In this document: positions 1-7,928 of the stretch, in pieces | Layout: each line of letters begins with the position of its first letter | Position numbering within the stretch: position 1 is the first letter of the stretch | Assembly: GCA_037447655.1 (NCBI GenBank) | Contig: JBBHKE010001071.1 | Location: 312,001 to 327,861, forward strand | DNA from: Zygnema cylindricum | Taxonomy: Eukaryota > Streptophyta > Zygnematophyceae > Zygnematales > Zygnemataceae | Direction of reading: 5' to 3' | DNA length: 15,861 nt | Program-made: the position numbers and the translations under genes | Notes under the pieces: generated by a model | The model's database searches: none | Told to the model about the DNA's origin: nothing | What the model saw: only the letters and a program-made list of their open reading frames with translations

Positions 1-1
1 T

Positions 2-892
2 TTGGGGATTCAGATGGAGAGAGATAGGGGGAAGAATATTATCAGACTTACTCAGAAAGAAGCAATAGGTAATATGCTTGAGAAATTCCAGATGGAAAAA
101 GCTAACAGTTGTACCACTCCCATGGACTTGAAAAAAGTAAGTGATGGGAGTGTAGAAGGAGGAGTGATGATCTTAGATGATCTAATGAGTACAGAAGAGA
201 GAGAGTTTATGAAGACTATCCCTTATAGACAGGTCGTAGGAAGTTTAATCTATTTTATGAATTGTACCAGGCCGGACATAGCGGCAGCAGTTGGAGTACT
301 CAGTAGGAGTCTGAATGATCCTAGGAAGAGGGATTGGGAGGCAGCCAAGAGAGTCATGAGATATCTGGTAGGAACCAGAGAGTTATGGTTGCATTTGGGA
401 GGGGAGCACACTGACATCACTACTTGGAGTGATGCCAGTTATGGGGACGCACCTATGAGACGATGCACTTCTGGGTATGTGTTGTATGTTGGGGAAGGTG
501 CGTGCTGTTGGAGCAGTAAGCAACAAAAGGTGGTTGCTCAGTCTACCATGGAGGCTGAGTACATGGCCTCTTGTTCTGCTGTGAAAGAGTTGATGTGGGT
601 CAAGTCCTTGTTGCAAGAACTTGGGTATATGAAGGAGGGAGTGCATGAAGTATTTTGTGATAATCAAGCGGCCATAGCAATTGCAGCAAATCCAAAACAT
701 CATTTTAAGGCTAAACATATGGACATAAGATTAAGTTTTGTAAGAGAAAAGGTTGAGAATAAAATAGTGAATCTTGTATATAGATCTGATGAAGAAATGG
801 TAGCGGACATGATGACCAAACCTGTACCCTCGCCAAAATTAAAATACTGCAAGGAAAAATGTGGATTAAAAGTAAAATTAAAAATAGACTAG
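2..892 (+). CDS. Ty1/copia pol, 3' end (RT C-terminus and RNase H), partial
   Basis: This is the end of a copia polyprotein; its 5' part lies left of the window, so the first codon is not a real start. Residues 1-40 match the end of the copia reverse transcriptase (LGIQM-RD, then LTQKEAI). Residues 75-125 hold the connection YRQVVGSLIYFMNCTRPDI. RNase H follows, with its acidic residues visible: D144 in WSDASYGD, E184 in STMEAEYM, D220 in FCDNQAAI and D241 in KHMDIR, then the usual end motif ADMMTKPVP. RNase H removes the RNA strand during reverse transcription. No stop or frameshift is seen over 296 codons, and the stop TAG lies 13 bases before the LTR. With the clean LTR termini this suggests a relatively young copy. 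Seen: frame and motifs. Known: the copia RT-RNase H order. Inferred: age. Confidence 0.95.
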   Translation: MGIQMERDRGKNIIRLTQKEAIGNMLEKFQMEKANSCTTPMDLKKVSDGSVEGGVMILDDLMSTEEREFMKTIPYRQVVGSLIYFMNCTRPDIAAAVGVLSRSLNDPRKRDWEAAKRVMRYLVGTRELWLHLGGEHTDITTWSDASYGDAPMRRCTSGYVLYVGEGACCWSSKQQKVVAQSTMEAEYMASCSAVKELMWVKSLLQELGYMKEGVHEVFCDNQAAIAIAANPKHHFKAKHMDIRLSFVREKVENKIVNLVYRSDEEMVADMMTKPVPSPKLKYCKEKCGLKVKLKID

Positions 893-895
893 AAA

Positions 896-905
896 ATAAG
901 GGGAG
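896..905 (+). other. Polypurine tract of the copia element
   Basis: The purine-rich run ATAAGGGGAG ends exactly at the TG that opens the LTR. It lies just after the pol stop codon, where plus-strand DNA synthesis of an LTR retrotransposon is primed. Confidence 0.85.
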
Positions 906-1109
906 TGTTGAAATAAATAGTTTTTGTATTTTCTAGTTTAAAATAAATTTGCGAATATATATATATAAGAAATGATGGCAGCCTGCCTCCATCTCTTCTC
1001 TCTTTTCCCCATACTTGTTGTAGTCACTGAAGGAGAGAGAGAGCGATGGAGCCATGGCTGCCTCAGCTCCATAGCAAGGACTAAAGAGTGACTTAAGTCA
1101 CTCTCAACA
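906..1109 (+). repeat. 3' LTR of the copia element (204 bp)
   Basis: The LTR opens with TGTTGA and closes with TCAACA, a perfect 6-bp inverted terminal repeat, directly after the polypurine tract. A TATA-like run (TATATATATATA) lies near 956-967. A pyrimidine-rich stretch follows near 986-1010 and GA repeats near 1031-1044. A perfect 20-bp palindrome occupies 1085-1104, overlapping the last 25 bases of the LTR. The five bases after the LTR (AAAAG, 1110-1114) would be the right target-site duplication; the left copy is outside the window, so this cannot be confirmed here. Confidence 0.9.
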
Positions 1110-1114
1110 AAAAG

Positions 1115-1198
1115 GTTGAGTCCGGCAGGACTCGAACCCCCGACCGGTAGAGCGCGGCTTAGCCGTTACCTCTAAACCAGTCTGTCGTGGAAGTCCGA
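1115..1198 (-). repeat. tRNA-like sequence, probable SINE head
   Basis: Read on the minus strand, this holds a box A-like TGGTTTAGAGGT (1168-1179) and a box B-like GGTTCGAGTCC (1128-1138), 29 bases apart as in a tRNA. This is the internal promoter layout of RNA polymerase III. The acceptor stem does not pair well and the T stem has a mismatch, so a working tRNA is unlikely. A run of T follows on the minus strand, at the junction with the copia LTR. A tRNA-derived SINE whose 3' part was separated by the copia insertion would fit. A decayed tRNA gene is the alternative. Confidence 0.55.
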
Positions 1199-1300
1199 TA
1201 GATTATATAGGGTTTCATTATTATATAAACTATTGTATAGTACCGAAATGGTTTAACTAGAATATGAAACGAAACGAACATATAACTTGTTAAAGTTTAG
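1199..1300. other. AT-rich spacer
   Basis: Short AT-rich stretch between the tRNA-like sequence and the first solo LTR. I see no gene or clear motif in it. Confidence 0.5.
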
Positions 1301-1898
1301 TGCGAACGTCACTTCGCACGAAACAAATACTTGAACGGTCGACATTTAATGTGAGATTTAATCCGACGGGGCACGTCGTCGCCGAGATCGCGGAATGGTC
1401 ACTTTGGATTTTATGGACGTGGCATGACGTAGCGCCGCGTGGAAGGATGACATTCGGTCGCGGGAATTCTGGAGAAACTACGGACAAGTGGAAAAATGAC
1501 ACGCGTCCACTCAAGAGCCTTGTCGTACACCGGCCGTACAGAAAGTACATCGGCCATTGTACCTTTCTGTACTTTACAGTAATACTATTGGTTCGTACTT
1601 TAGTAGATAGGGATTGTGAGAGGGATTTAGGACTTAGAAAATATTTTGGTAGACACCTCTCTCTAAGAGAGCTTTGTATAAATTGGCATTTTTGCCGGCT
1701 CATAACTTATCGCCTGGTTGGCCGTTTTCAGTGATTCTTTTTGCTACGGACTCAGGGGAGTCCAGGCTACACAAGGGTGCAGTCAAATTGTCAGTTTGCC
1801 TTCTTGGGCAGCAGTGGTTGTGGCTTAAAGTGGGTTAGTTAAATACTATCTAGAGGCTTCCTGTATTTCTGTAGTCCAATGGAGGACACAGAATTTCA
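1301..1898 (+). repeat. Solo LTR 1 of the copia-like family (598 bp)
   Basis: It starts with TG (TGCGAACG) and ends with CA (ATTTCA), and aligns along its length with the solo LTR at 2049-2646 and more loosely with the LTR at 7183-7900. The sequence TTAG lies directly outside both ends (1297-1300 and 1899-1902), a 4-bp match; a perfect 5-bp duplication is not seen. A TATA box (TATAAA) is at 1677-1682. Upstream is a GTAC-rich inverted repeat (1525-1598); downstream is a stable hairpin (1748-1763). No primer site, gag or pol follows, so it is a solo LTR. The open frame inside it at 1300-1734 is not a gene. Confidence 0.8.
1677..1682 (+). promoter_or_regulatory. TATA box in solo LTR 1
   Basis: TATAAA follows the short CTCTCT/AGAGAG inverted repeat, at the position expected between U3 and R. 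The element LTR at 7183-7900 has TATAAA in the same context (7526-7531); solo LTR 2 has TACAAA there, a likely decay. Confidence 0.55.
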
Positions 1899-2048
1899 TT
1901 AGACTAGGACCAATGCTAAATACTATAGCGTGTGATACATATATATACATTTAGGAAAGAACAAATCCATTTTATTAAAACTGGATACGGCGTGCATGGA
2001 TACAATTTTAGTACGACATCATTTCAGAATGAATACCTCGCATTTGTT
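1899..2048. other. Spacer between the two solo LTRs
   Basis: AT-rich, about 150 bases, with no coding or repeat signal seen. Its last five bases (TTGTT, 2044-2048) are the left target-site duplication of the next LTR. Confidence 0.6.
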
Positions 2049-2646
2049 TGACAACAAAACAAATGTCGCGCAAGTACTTATCACGGCTAAGATTTCGTCT
2101 CATTACAAATCCGATGGCGTACGTCATCGCCGAAATCTCGGAGTGGTCACCTTAGCGTTTTGTGACTTGGCATGACCTGAAGCCACGTGGAGAGATGACA
2201 TTCGGTTATAGGAATTCCGAGGAATGTACGGACGAGTTAAAAGCAGACACGCGTCCGCTTAATAGACTTATCGTACATAGGCCGTACAAAAGGTACACCG
2301 GCAGTAGTACTTTTTGGTACGGTACAGTAATCTGATTGGTCCGTACTTCAGTAGATAGAAGTTATTAGAGGGAATCATGACTTAGATAATTTTGGTAGGT
2401 AGTCACTTCTCCCTTTGAGAGTTTGTACAAATTGGCATTTTTACTGCCTCATAACTTATCGTCTGGTTGGGCGTTTTTAGAGATTCTTTTTCCTACGGAC
2501 TCAAGGGAGTCCAAGCTGCACAGGGGTGCATTCAGATTGTCAGTTTGATTGCTTAGGCAGCAGTGTCTGTGGCTTAAAGTGGGCTAGTTAAAAACTATCT
2601 AGAGGCTTCCTATATTTTGTAGTCCAATAGAGGACACAGAATTGCA
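2049..2646 (+). repeat. Solo LTR 2 of the copia-like family (598 bp) with 5-bp target duplication
   Basis: It begins TGACAACA and ends GAATTGCA, and is exactly as long as solo LTR 1. The 5-bp sequence TTGTT lies immediately before it (2044-2048) and immediately after it (2647-2651). That is the mark of LTR retrotransposon integration followed by LTR-LTR recombination. It shares with its relatives the GTAC cluster (2273-2346), the conserved ATTCTTTTT tract and the R/U5 hairpin (2497-2512). It carries TACAAA where LTR 1 has TATAAA, so its promoter is probably weakened. Confidence 0.9.
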
Positions 2647-2647
2647 T

Positions 2648-3542
2648 TGTTGAATTTTCGGTCAATTTGACTCTGTGGTAGTCACGAAAGAAGCCCAACT
2701 TGCATGATTTGAATTGGCATGTGACGTTGCATAACAAGTAAGTTATTTTATTTAACATAAATTTTACAGGGTAATGAAGGAGACAATAGTCATTGTCACA
2801 TTTGCACAAACCGATCTGGCCTTACAACTATGTTTAACTTTCCACTTACCATACTCATGCATCTAAGTTGTGCAATTTGTTCTTATAGGTGCAGACAGTA
2901 GTATCAAATGCTTCAGTGCAACAATGATTTTCAAACTACCAATTTCGTGTTTTGGAGATCTTGGAGATTATATTAAGACTATTGTTGTGCCAGGTGAAAA
3001 CGTGTTTGTTTTAATTACACCTAACTCGTCATATTTTAATATTCCTATGTTTTGTTATTGTTTTATATTTCAGAAGTTAATTCACATTAACGTAAAGTAT
3101 AAATTTTGCGATCACAAAAACTTTTGTTAAAGGAATTAGTAAATGTTACTACAACAAAGGAGGATGTTTATGAATTCAAATATGTCATACTACATATATG
3201 CTCCACTCACTACCATTTGACAACTTTAATCAACCATATGGATTTAGGTGGACATACTTTCACGACATTTGACCGTGCCCATTTTGCCCTTTGCATACAA
3301 GGTAACATGCATGGACAAGCAGCACCAAACAAGAATGCCTATAAGATATTTCTTTACTTAGCCCAAATTAAATATTCGATCAACTCGCCAAAGTAGGATC
3401 AAAATCTGTCTCATTCCGCTAAACGTCAGGCCTCGTAACATTTACCACTCACCTAATTGTATACACGTGTTCTGCATTCAGTCTCCAATTTACATTTTCT
3501 CTAACACCTTAAATTGACCTCATACTAGATAAAATCGAGTTA
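2648..3542 (+). repeat. Direct duplication, copy 1 (about 895 bp)
   Basis: This segment recurs at 5815-6711. Its first 265 bases (2648-2912) match the other copy at roughly 80-85 percent by eye, with small indels. From 2913 to 3542 I see no difference at all over 630 bases. It begins right at solo LTR 2, whose target site lies at its edge. Short open frames (2870-3130, 3106-3396) are repeated in the other copy only because the DNA is. They show no domain I recognise. Splice-like AG/GT junctions can be found in it but do not make a recognisable gene. Confidence 0.85.
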
Positions 3543-3840
3543 GGCACTAAATTAGAATGAATGACACTAATTTTTTCTTTACACTAATAATTTCTCAACG
3601 CTAATAACGATTCGCGGTGTACTGCATTTTTGAAATGTTGTGTTTCGGTAAGGTTTTGGATAACCGATATGTCCCTTTTTCCCTTTTTATTTTCATTTTT
3701 TTTTTTGTTTTTTCCTTTTTTCCTTTTTTTTTCAGTGTTTTTTGTCAATACCAATAGTTTTCGGATATCGAGCGACGCAGGGTATATATCGCTCCTAGCC
3801 CAACAAATTCCTTATCGGCCATAGGTGGAACGAAAAAATT
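3543..3840. other. Gene-free AT-rich stretch with a pyrimidine tract
   Basis: There is a long T/C-rich tract at about 3671-3733. The 21 bases at 3659-3679 recur as an exact inverted copy at 4260-4280. The stretch CAACAAATTCC-TATCGGC at about 3800-3820 recurs in similar form at about 3937-3956. No coding signal is seen. Confidence 0.6.
3659..3679. repeat. 21-bp exact inverted repeat, left arm (right arm 4260-4280)
   Basis: GATAACCGATATGTCCC plus four T here is the exact reverse complement of 4260-4280. A partial third copy (AAAAGGGACATAT) lies at 4597-4609. The arms cross the boundary of the 3841-4630 element, which suggests nesting of related repeats. Confidence 0.85.
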
Positions 3841-3964
3841 AGTGTTGTGTATTGGGTCAAAACTTATCGCGATAAAACTGATACGAATAGCTAACGGTTA
3901 TCAAACGGTGAGGGGTCTCGATATATCGCACCGAGACTAACAAATTCCATATCGGCGATAATTG

Positions 3965-4273
3965 AAAAATATGTAGTACGCTATATAATAGTTCTCTATA
4001 ATATACCATATTATATTTTGCGATGTTTATAGCGTGGCATGCCACATATGACAATCTGTTCCGCTCTCTCTATAACGGGAGAACGGAAGTTTAGAACAAC
4101 GGCATAAATCGTACAATAGTACGGTATGCACCGTACAATTATCGTCGATGATTATCGAACCGGTGTTATCGCGATAGAAAATTGATAATATCGTCTTTTC
4201 ATCGCGATAACATTGTTATCGGTATATCGTGCCAATATATTGATAATCAGTTGGCCAATAAAAGGGACATATC
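3965..4273 (+). repeat. Internal tandem repeat, unit 1
   Basis: This pairs with 4309-4610 at an offset of about 340 bases. Shared landmarks are ACGCTATATAAT, GGCATGCCACATATGACAA, GGAAGTTTAG, the hairpin GTACGGT-ATGC-ACCGTAC, TATCGCGATA and AAAAGGGACATAT. Confidence 0.8.
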
Positions 4274-4308
4274 GGTTATCAGCGAATGGACACCGACACA
4301 TAACAATC

Positions 4309-4610
4309 AAAAATATAGCACGCTATATAATTGTATTATACAATATACTGCGATATATTTTTCACTGTGTATAGCATGGCATGCCACATATGACAACTTG
4401 TTCCGTACTTTGTATAACAAAAGAATGGAAGTTTAGTGGCACGGAATAAAACGTGCGACTGTACGGTATGAACCGTACGATTATTATTAATAGTTATCGA
4501 ACAAGCGTTATCGCGATAAAAAATCGATAATATTATAATTATCGCGAAAACACCGACGATATATCGTGCCAATACATCGATTATCAGTCGGCCTGGAAAA
4601 GGGACATATT
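4309..4610 (+). repeat. Internal tandem repeat, unit 2
   Basis: Diverged second copy of 3965-4273. Its hairpin reads GTACGGT-ATGA-ACCGTAC, so the stem is kept and only the loop differs. Confidence 0.8.
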
Positions 4611-4630
4611 AATTACAAATACACAACACT

Positions 4631-5814
4631 CGCAAAACACACGAATAATGTACAACGTGTCATCTTAGAGCATGAGACTATGCCACACCAAATAACATAT
4701 TTACAAATATCATTCGTACAATGCTAGGTTACCTAACTCGAGAACTAATACCATCATTTGTCACCATGCTCTTTCGAATAAGAGTTAAAGAATGGGAACA
4801 CAGAAATGCGGTGGAAATACATTGGCAATAAGTTGACATGAGATGTAGAGAAGGGTTAGACTCTCCTTACAACAAAAACTTAACGCATGCAATCACGTAA
4901 TAGGTTGTCAAAAGACGAGTCTACCGTATTGAAAGTCTCTAAAGTAAAACATATGAAGTTGCCAATCAAGTTTTGGTACGTGTAGTCACGTTTCTTAAGT
5001 TATTGCATCACCTGCTACAATATTGTATGTAATGATATGTTTTAAGAAACATGGGCTCTAACACAATTTGTGAAAACTACATCACCAAACATCCTATCTG
5101 ATACGTGTAAAAACACATAATCCACCCGAGGGTCATTGAAAACATGGTGGGTGTCCATGGGACACTTCGCGTTTTACTATGTACCTTCCGTTGCTTACCA
5201 TTGTAGTTATTGCATCTTGAACCATTCCGTGTGTTTTTATTCGCTCCCCAATTTGCGAGCAACAAAGGAAATGGAGGCATTGCTATTTATTATTATAAAT
5301 TTCAACATTTCCAATATTTCAACAAATTTAGGAGGTTGTGATAGGCTAAAGTTTCCATTGTTGTGGAGTTTGCAAACTGAGGAAAATCACAAAAGTTTCC
5401 TACTTTCTTTTGTCGCTTCTTTTCTGTACGAGTGATAACTTTTTCGATCTAGTTTTTCTTTGTACCCCCCATAGTCCTTTCTATACGTGCCCAAAAACAA
5501 TCCGTTCGAAAAAATTGTACAATTCTATGATGTTTTCGAAGTGCATAATTTTCTTACAATTTTTTTTCATGGGTGTCCACAAAGCAATTTGGATTCCTCT
5601 CTTGTACTATTTCGAGGGATTTGTACCATCGTAAGGTCCACCCGTTTATACTCAAATTTTGTTCAATATTTAATTTTGATTCGTTAGAGATCCGGCATTT
5701 TAATCACTAATATATATGAGATTCAAAATTCCCTCAATAATGTTTTTCCCAAAAAAATAAACCATGAAAACTCTGATAAGAAATCATGTTCTTTAAACCT
5801 TCATTGAAACACAA
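4631..5814. other. AT-rich region without recognisable genes
   Basis: About 1.2 kb of AT-rich sequence. Short open frames occur (for instance 5136-5435 on +), but their translations show no family I know and no repeated codon pattern. No RNA gene or transposon end was recognised. Confidence 0.5.
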
Positions 5815-6711
5815 TGTTGTATTTTCAGTCAATTTAACTCAGTGGTAATAACCAAGGAAGCCCAACTTGCAAGATTTGACTTGGCATGTGGCGTTGCATA
5901 AGAAGTTTTAAGTCATTTTATTTAACATAAATTTTATGGGGTAAATAAAGAGATAATAGCCTTGTCACATCTAAACAGACATATCTGGCCCAACAACTTT
6001 GTTTAACTTTCCACTCACCATACTCATGCATCTAAGTTGTGCAATTTGTTCTCATAGGTGCAGTGAATAATATCAATTTTATCAGTGCAACAATGATTTT
6101 CAAACTACCAATTTCGTGTTTTGGAGATCTTGGAGATTATATTAAGACTATTGTTGTGCCAGGTGAAAACGTGTTTGTTTTAATTACACCTAACTCGTCA
6201 TATTTTAATATTCCTATGTTTTGTTATTGTTTTATATTTCAGAAGTTAATTCACATTAACGTAAAGTATAAATTTTGCGATCACAAAAACTTTTGTTAAA
6301 GGAATTAGTAAATGTTACTACAACAAAGGAGGATGTTTATGAATTCAAATATGTCATACTACATATATGCTCCACTCACTACCATTTGACAACTTTAATC
6401 AACCATATGGATTTAGGTGGACATACTTTCACGACATTTGACCGTGCCCATTTTGCCCTTTGCATACAAGGTAACATGCATGGACAAGCAGCACCAAACA
6501 AGAATGCCTATAAGATATTTCTTTACTTAGCCCAAATTAAATATTCGATCAACTCGCCAAAGTAGGATCAAAATCTGTCTCATTCCGCTAAACGTCAGGC
6601 CTCGTAACATTTACCACTCACCTAATTGTATACACGTGTTCTGCATTCAGTCTCCAATTTACATTTTCTCTAACACCTTAAATTGACCTCATACTAGATA
6701 AAATCGAGTTA
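5815..6711 (+). repeat. Direct duplication, copy 2 (about 897 bp)
   Basis: Partner of 2648-3542. The diverged part is 5815-6081 and the part that looks identical is 6082-6711, at a constant offset of 3169 bases. After 6711 the two copies diverge at once (ACATTATATG here against AGGCACTAAA there). At its left end no LTR is present, so this copy probably shows the state before solo LTR 2 inserted. Confidence 0.85.
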
Positions 6712-6839
6712 CATTATATGAGCCAATAGATATTTAACCTTTCAGGTCAAATATAGCTCATGCTAATCGGTAAATTCATGTTATTACATGTATTCCAAAT
6801 GCAAATGAATGTCTTTATAACCTTAGCAGTCTTTGTTAA
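6712..6839. other. Spacer before the SINE
   Basis: AT-rich; nothing recognised. Confidence 0.4.
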
Positions 6840-7105
6840 ACTTTGTGTTTTTTCTAGGTCTGAATTTATTCTATGTGTTTGTCAGATGGTCTTGTCTAAG
6901 TCATCTATACTTTTCGTAGTCATTGGAATACAGAGATAGCCATGGGTGCTACCATAGTCTGAAAAAATCAGGCAAACAAGCAGGCACACAGGCAGAAAAA
7001 CTGACAGATGACCAAAATGTTGCCTTAGGCCAGATTTGAACCTAGGTCTAGCGAAGTTGATGTAGGGTGACGCCTTAACCATTAAGACATTACCGCAAAG
7101 ATACA
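6840..7105 (-). repeat. tRNA-derived SINE
   Basis: Read on minus, the head has box A-like TGTCTTAATGGT (7078-7089) and box B-like GGTTCAAATCT (7032-7042), 36 bases apart, matching a tRNA-derived polymerase III promoter. A unique-looking body follows on minus, with CTG/CCTG-rich words near 6970-6995. The 3' limit is uncertain and I found no target-site duplication. It is not a functional tRNA, because the arms do not fold cleanly. It may also be a diverged relative of the tRNA-like head at 1115-1198, but the two differ a great deal. Confidence 0.6.
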
Positions 7106-7182
7106 CGTGACGGATTTTAAAGGTATATAAATATTAACGCGACGGCCAATTAATACCAAACTAACGAAGAGGTAACAATTCA

Positions 7183-7900
7183 TGCACGTACGCGAATCTG
7201 AACCATGTAAAATATGTTTTGATCAGACTGTCAACATTGTAGCTGCCACCCGGAGTGAGTTTTTGGTGGCGTTTGGAGATTGCGTCACGTGGTGCCACGT
7301 GGCGCCGCATTATTTGATACCGAAGGAGATGGGAGGAGGAAACATGGCTCCCGATTTGAGAGGTGTCACCTTGTAGATCATGTCGTACAATAAGTACATC
7401 GCCCATTGTACCTTCTTGTACTATATAGTGTTCCTATTGGAATAGGGTTTAGTAGTAGGTAGTCGTGAGTAGACAGACCAAGACTTAGTGATATTTAGGT
7501 ACCTCTCTCTAAGAGAGCTTGTACCTATAAAGGTCATCTTTGACCAGCCATAACTAACTGCTCAGGGGAGCAAATTCGGTGATTCTTTTTGCTACGGACT
7601 TAAATAAAGTCCAAGCTACGCACGGGTGTTGTCGATCAGAGTTTTTGCCTCCCAGGGTGGCTGCATTTCTAAGGGAAATTCAAAGTGGGTGAATGTGTCC
7701 AAAACTCATATTCTAACTTTGTATTTTGTGGTGGAACTGAGCACACAAAAAGTCTTAATTCACAAGGGTGAAGTTTTATTGGGGTTTTGATTGTCAAGGG
7801 GTCAATCATTTGGGTTTGTATGAACTCGGAGTCGACACTGACTAGATAAGCTTCTTATGAGTTGCCTACTCCAAGGACCGATGGAGGTCTTAGAATTATA
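7183..7900 (+). repeat. 5' LTR of a pol-less copia-like element
   Basis: Diverged relative of the two solo LTRs. Shared landmarks in order: the GTAC inverted repeat (7385-7421), CTCTCTAAGAGAG (7504-7516), TATAAA (7526-7531), ATTCTTTTTGCTACGGACTT (7582-7601), and the end block CTAGATAAGCTTCTT...GGAGGTCTTAGAATT. Its left end is set at the TG at 7183 by alignment only and is uncertain. Its right end reads ATTATA instead of the family CA. Two G-boxes (CACGTG) face each other at 7286-7301. It is about 120 bases longer than the solo LTRs, mainly from extra sequence at 7735-7830. A gag region starts directly after it, which sets the orientation. Confidence 0.75.
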
Positions 7901-7905
7901 GGTTA

Positions 7906-7923
7906 TTGGCCCACCATCTAGGG
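7906..7923 (+). other. Possible primer-binding site
   Basis: TTGGCCCACCATCTAGGG lies five bases after the LTR end and contains the TGG expected opposite a tRNA CCA end. It does not match the initiator-Met site common in copia elements, and I cannot name the tRNA. Confidence 0.4.
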
Positions 7924-7928
7924 GTCTT

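Larger units (their letters stand above)
3841..4630. mobile_element. TATCG-rich inverted-repeat element, possibly a non-autonomous DNA transposon
   Basis: The ends form an exact 13-bp inverted repeat: AGTGTTGTGTATT at 3841-3853 and its complement at 4618-4630. The AGTGTTG start resembles termini of some hAT-type elements. The flanking octamers (3831-3838 and 4631-4638) agree at only 6 of 8 positions, so a target duplication is weak. The inside holds a tandem duplication of about 340 bp and many TATCG motifs, including 12-bp palindromes TTATCGCGATAA at 3864 and 4508. No transposase is present. An ordinary diverged satellite-like repeat is the alternative. Confidence 0.45.

Noticed and set aside
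1115-1198. Functional tRNA gene
   Set aside because: Boxes A and B are present, but the acceptor stem does not pair and the T stem has a mismatch.
1300-1734. Open frame of 144 codons on + (and one on -)
   Set aside because: It lies inside solo LTR 1; the homologous LTRs do not keep the frame.
2870-3396. Two small ORFs repeated exactly at 6039-6565 as a conserved gene pair
   Set aside because: Identity is at DNA level over 630 bases including noncoding parts, so it shows duplication and not protein selection; no known domain, AT-rich composition.
3671-3733. T-rich tract as a SINE/LINE tail or polymerase III terminator
   Set aside because: No box A or box B and no LINE coding sequence stand on the proper side; it is best left as a pyrimidine tract.
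5136-5435. 99-codon ORF
   Set aside because: No motif or family recognised, composition like the surrounding AT-rich DNA, length expected by chance.
2648-6711. The 0.9-kb direct repeats as two LTRs of one element
   Set aside because: Identity is not uniform along the repeat, no primer site follows copy 1, no polypurine tract precedes copy 2, and nothing between them looks like gag or pol.
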